The translations under genes were made by a program, and so were the position numbers. Source: Deltaproteobacteria bacterium (GTDB lineage Bacteria; Desulfobacterota; Binatia; HRBIN30; CADEER01). Taken from it: a stretch of 33,886 nt of DNA. This document shows, piece after piece, positions 33,730-33,886 of this stretch (position 1 is its first letter; every line of letters starts with the position of its first letter). The DNA lies in NCBI GenBank assembly GCA_029262455.1, contig JAJCZJ010000067.1, positions 1 through 33,886 of the forward strand. Reading direction: 5' to 3'. The notes under the pieces were generated by a model that saw nothing but the letters and a program-made list of their open reading frames with translations, ran no database searches and was not told the DNA's origin.

Positions 33730-33886
33730 CTAGCAGCCCATCGGGAGTTGAGGTTCTCGGAAAAAAACGGACGCGCGCGGCAAACGGTCGATCCGCGTCA
33801 AGACTGCGTTGGCGAATCCTCAACAATCGATGGGGTTTTGTCTCCCAGCTCGGCCACGGCTTTGGTGGACCGGCCGGTTCGCTGGC
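33730..33886. repeat. partial copy of the MITE-like repeat family at window end
   Basis: CTAGCAGCCC at 33730-33739 equals the outer end of the 2127-2325 element. The region from 33807 (GTTGGCGAATCCTC, then GGCTTTGGTGGAC) matches the interior at 2187-2262 in the same order, including the hairpin core. The inner part of the TIR is not preserved, and the copy is cut by the window edge. The stretch 33617-33729 before it holds no gene I can support. Confidence 0.55.

Overview
The window looks like chromosomal DNA of a GC-rich Gram-negative bacterium. Gene content (Lgt, an EF4 LepA with its own signal peptidase I, three-subunit glycolate oxidase GlcDEF, FG-GAP/dockerin-type secreted proteins, MTA phosphorylase next to a PfkB kinase) and the dispersed palindromic repeats suggest an uncultured deltaproteobacterial-type lineage (Desulfobacterota/Myxococcota/Binatota-like). 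This is a low-certainty guess, because no rRNA gene is present.

Layout. (1) 0.2-3.3 kb, minus strand: tRNA-Ser(CGA), tadA, a Nudix hydrolase overlapping mobA, then a two-gene unit of an HEMGH metallopeptidase and a hypothetical protein. A 199-bp MITE-like element with 23-bp terminal inverted repeats sits between mobA and that unit. (2) 3.5-6.1 kb, plus strand: a divergent lgt overlapping a TlpA-like thioredoxin, then a sulfotransferase. (3) 6.1-10.4 kb: an accessory, repeat-rich block. It is bracketed by two copies of an ~85-bp palindromic repeat and holds two exported HEAT-like proteins, two copies of a ~175-bp leader with its start codon, a small frameshifted gene and a membrane-protein gene that seems frameshifted. 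(4) 10.4-15.9 kb: a glyoxylate module, glcD-glcE-glcF on the minus strand, divergent from a class V aminotransferase (alanine/serine-glyoxylate type) across an intergenic region with a 34-bp tandem repeat. (5) 15.9-33.6 kb: a long minus-strand array. In transcription order it runs: OrfA-like HTH protein, NAD-dependent epimerase, sucD, ndk, rlmN, diacylglycerol-kinase-like protein, mtnP, PfkB kinase, GT2 glycosyltransferase, ugd, UDP-glucuronate decarboxylase, lepA, lepB, giant FG-GAP protein, yqeY, second giant FG-GAP protein.

How the genes fit together. GlcDEF would oxidise glycolate to glyoxylate, and the divergent aminotransferase would convert glyoxylate to glycine. Ugd and the decarboxylase form a two-step route from UDP-glucose to UDP-xylose; with the epimerase and GT2 they point to envelope or polysaccharide synthesis. 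Lgt and the TlpA-like protein serve envelope protein maturation. The two FG-GAP proteins each carry a signal peptide, 14 countable repeats (enough for two seven-bladed propellers) and a C-terminal dockerin-like calcium-binding module; they lie directly behind signal peptidase I.

The least explained parts are the FG-GAP/dockerin pair split by yqeY, the repeat-bracketed 6.1-10.4 kb block with its duplicated leader, and the MITE-like family. All assignments come from reading the sequence; no database search was run.
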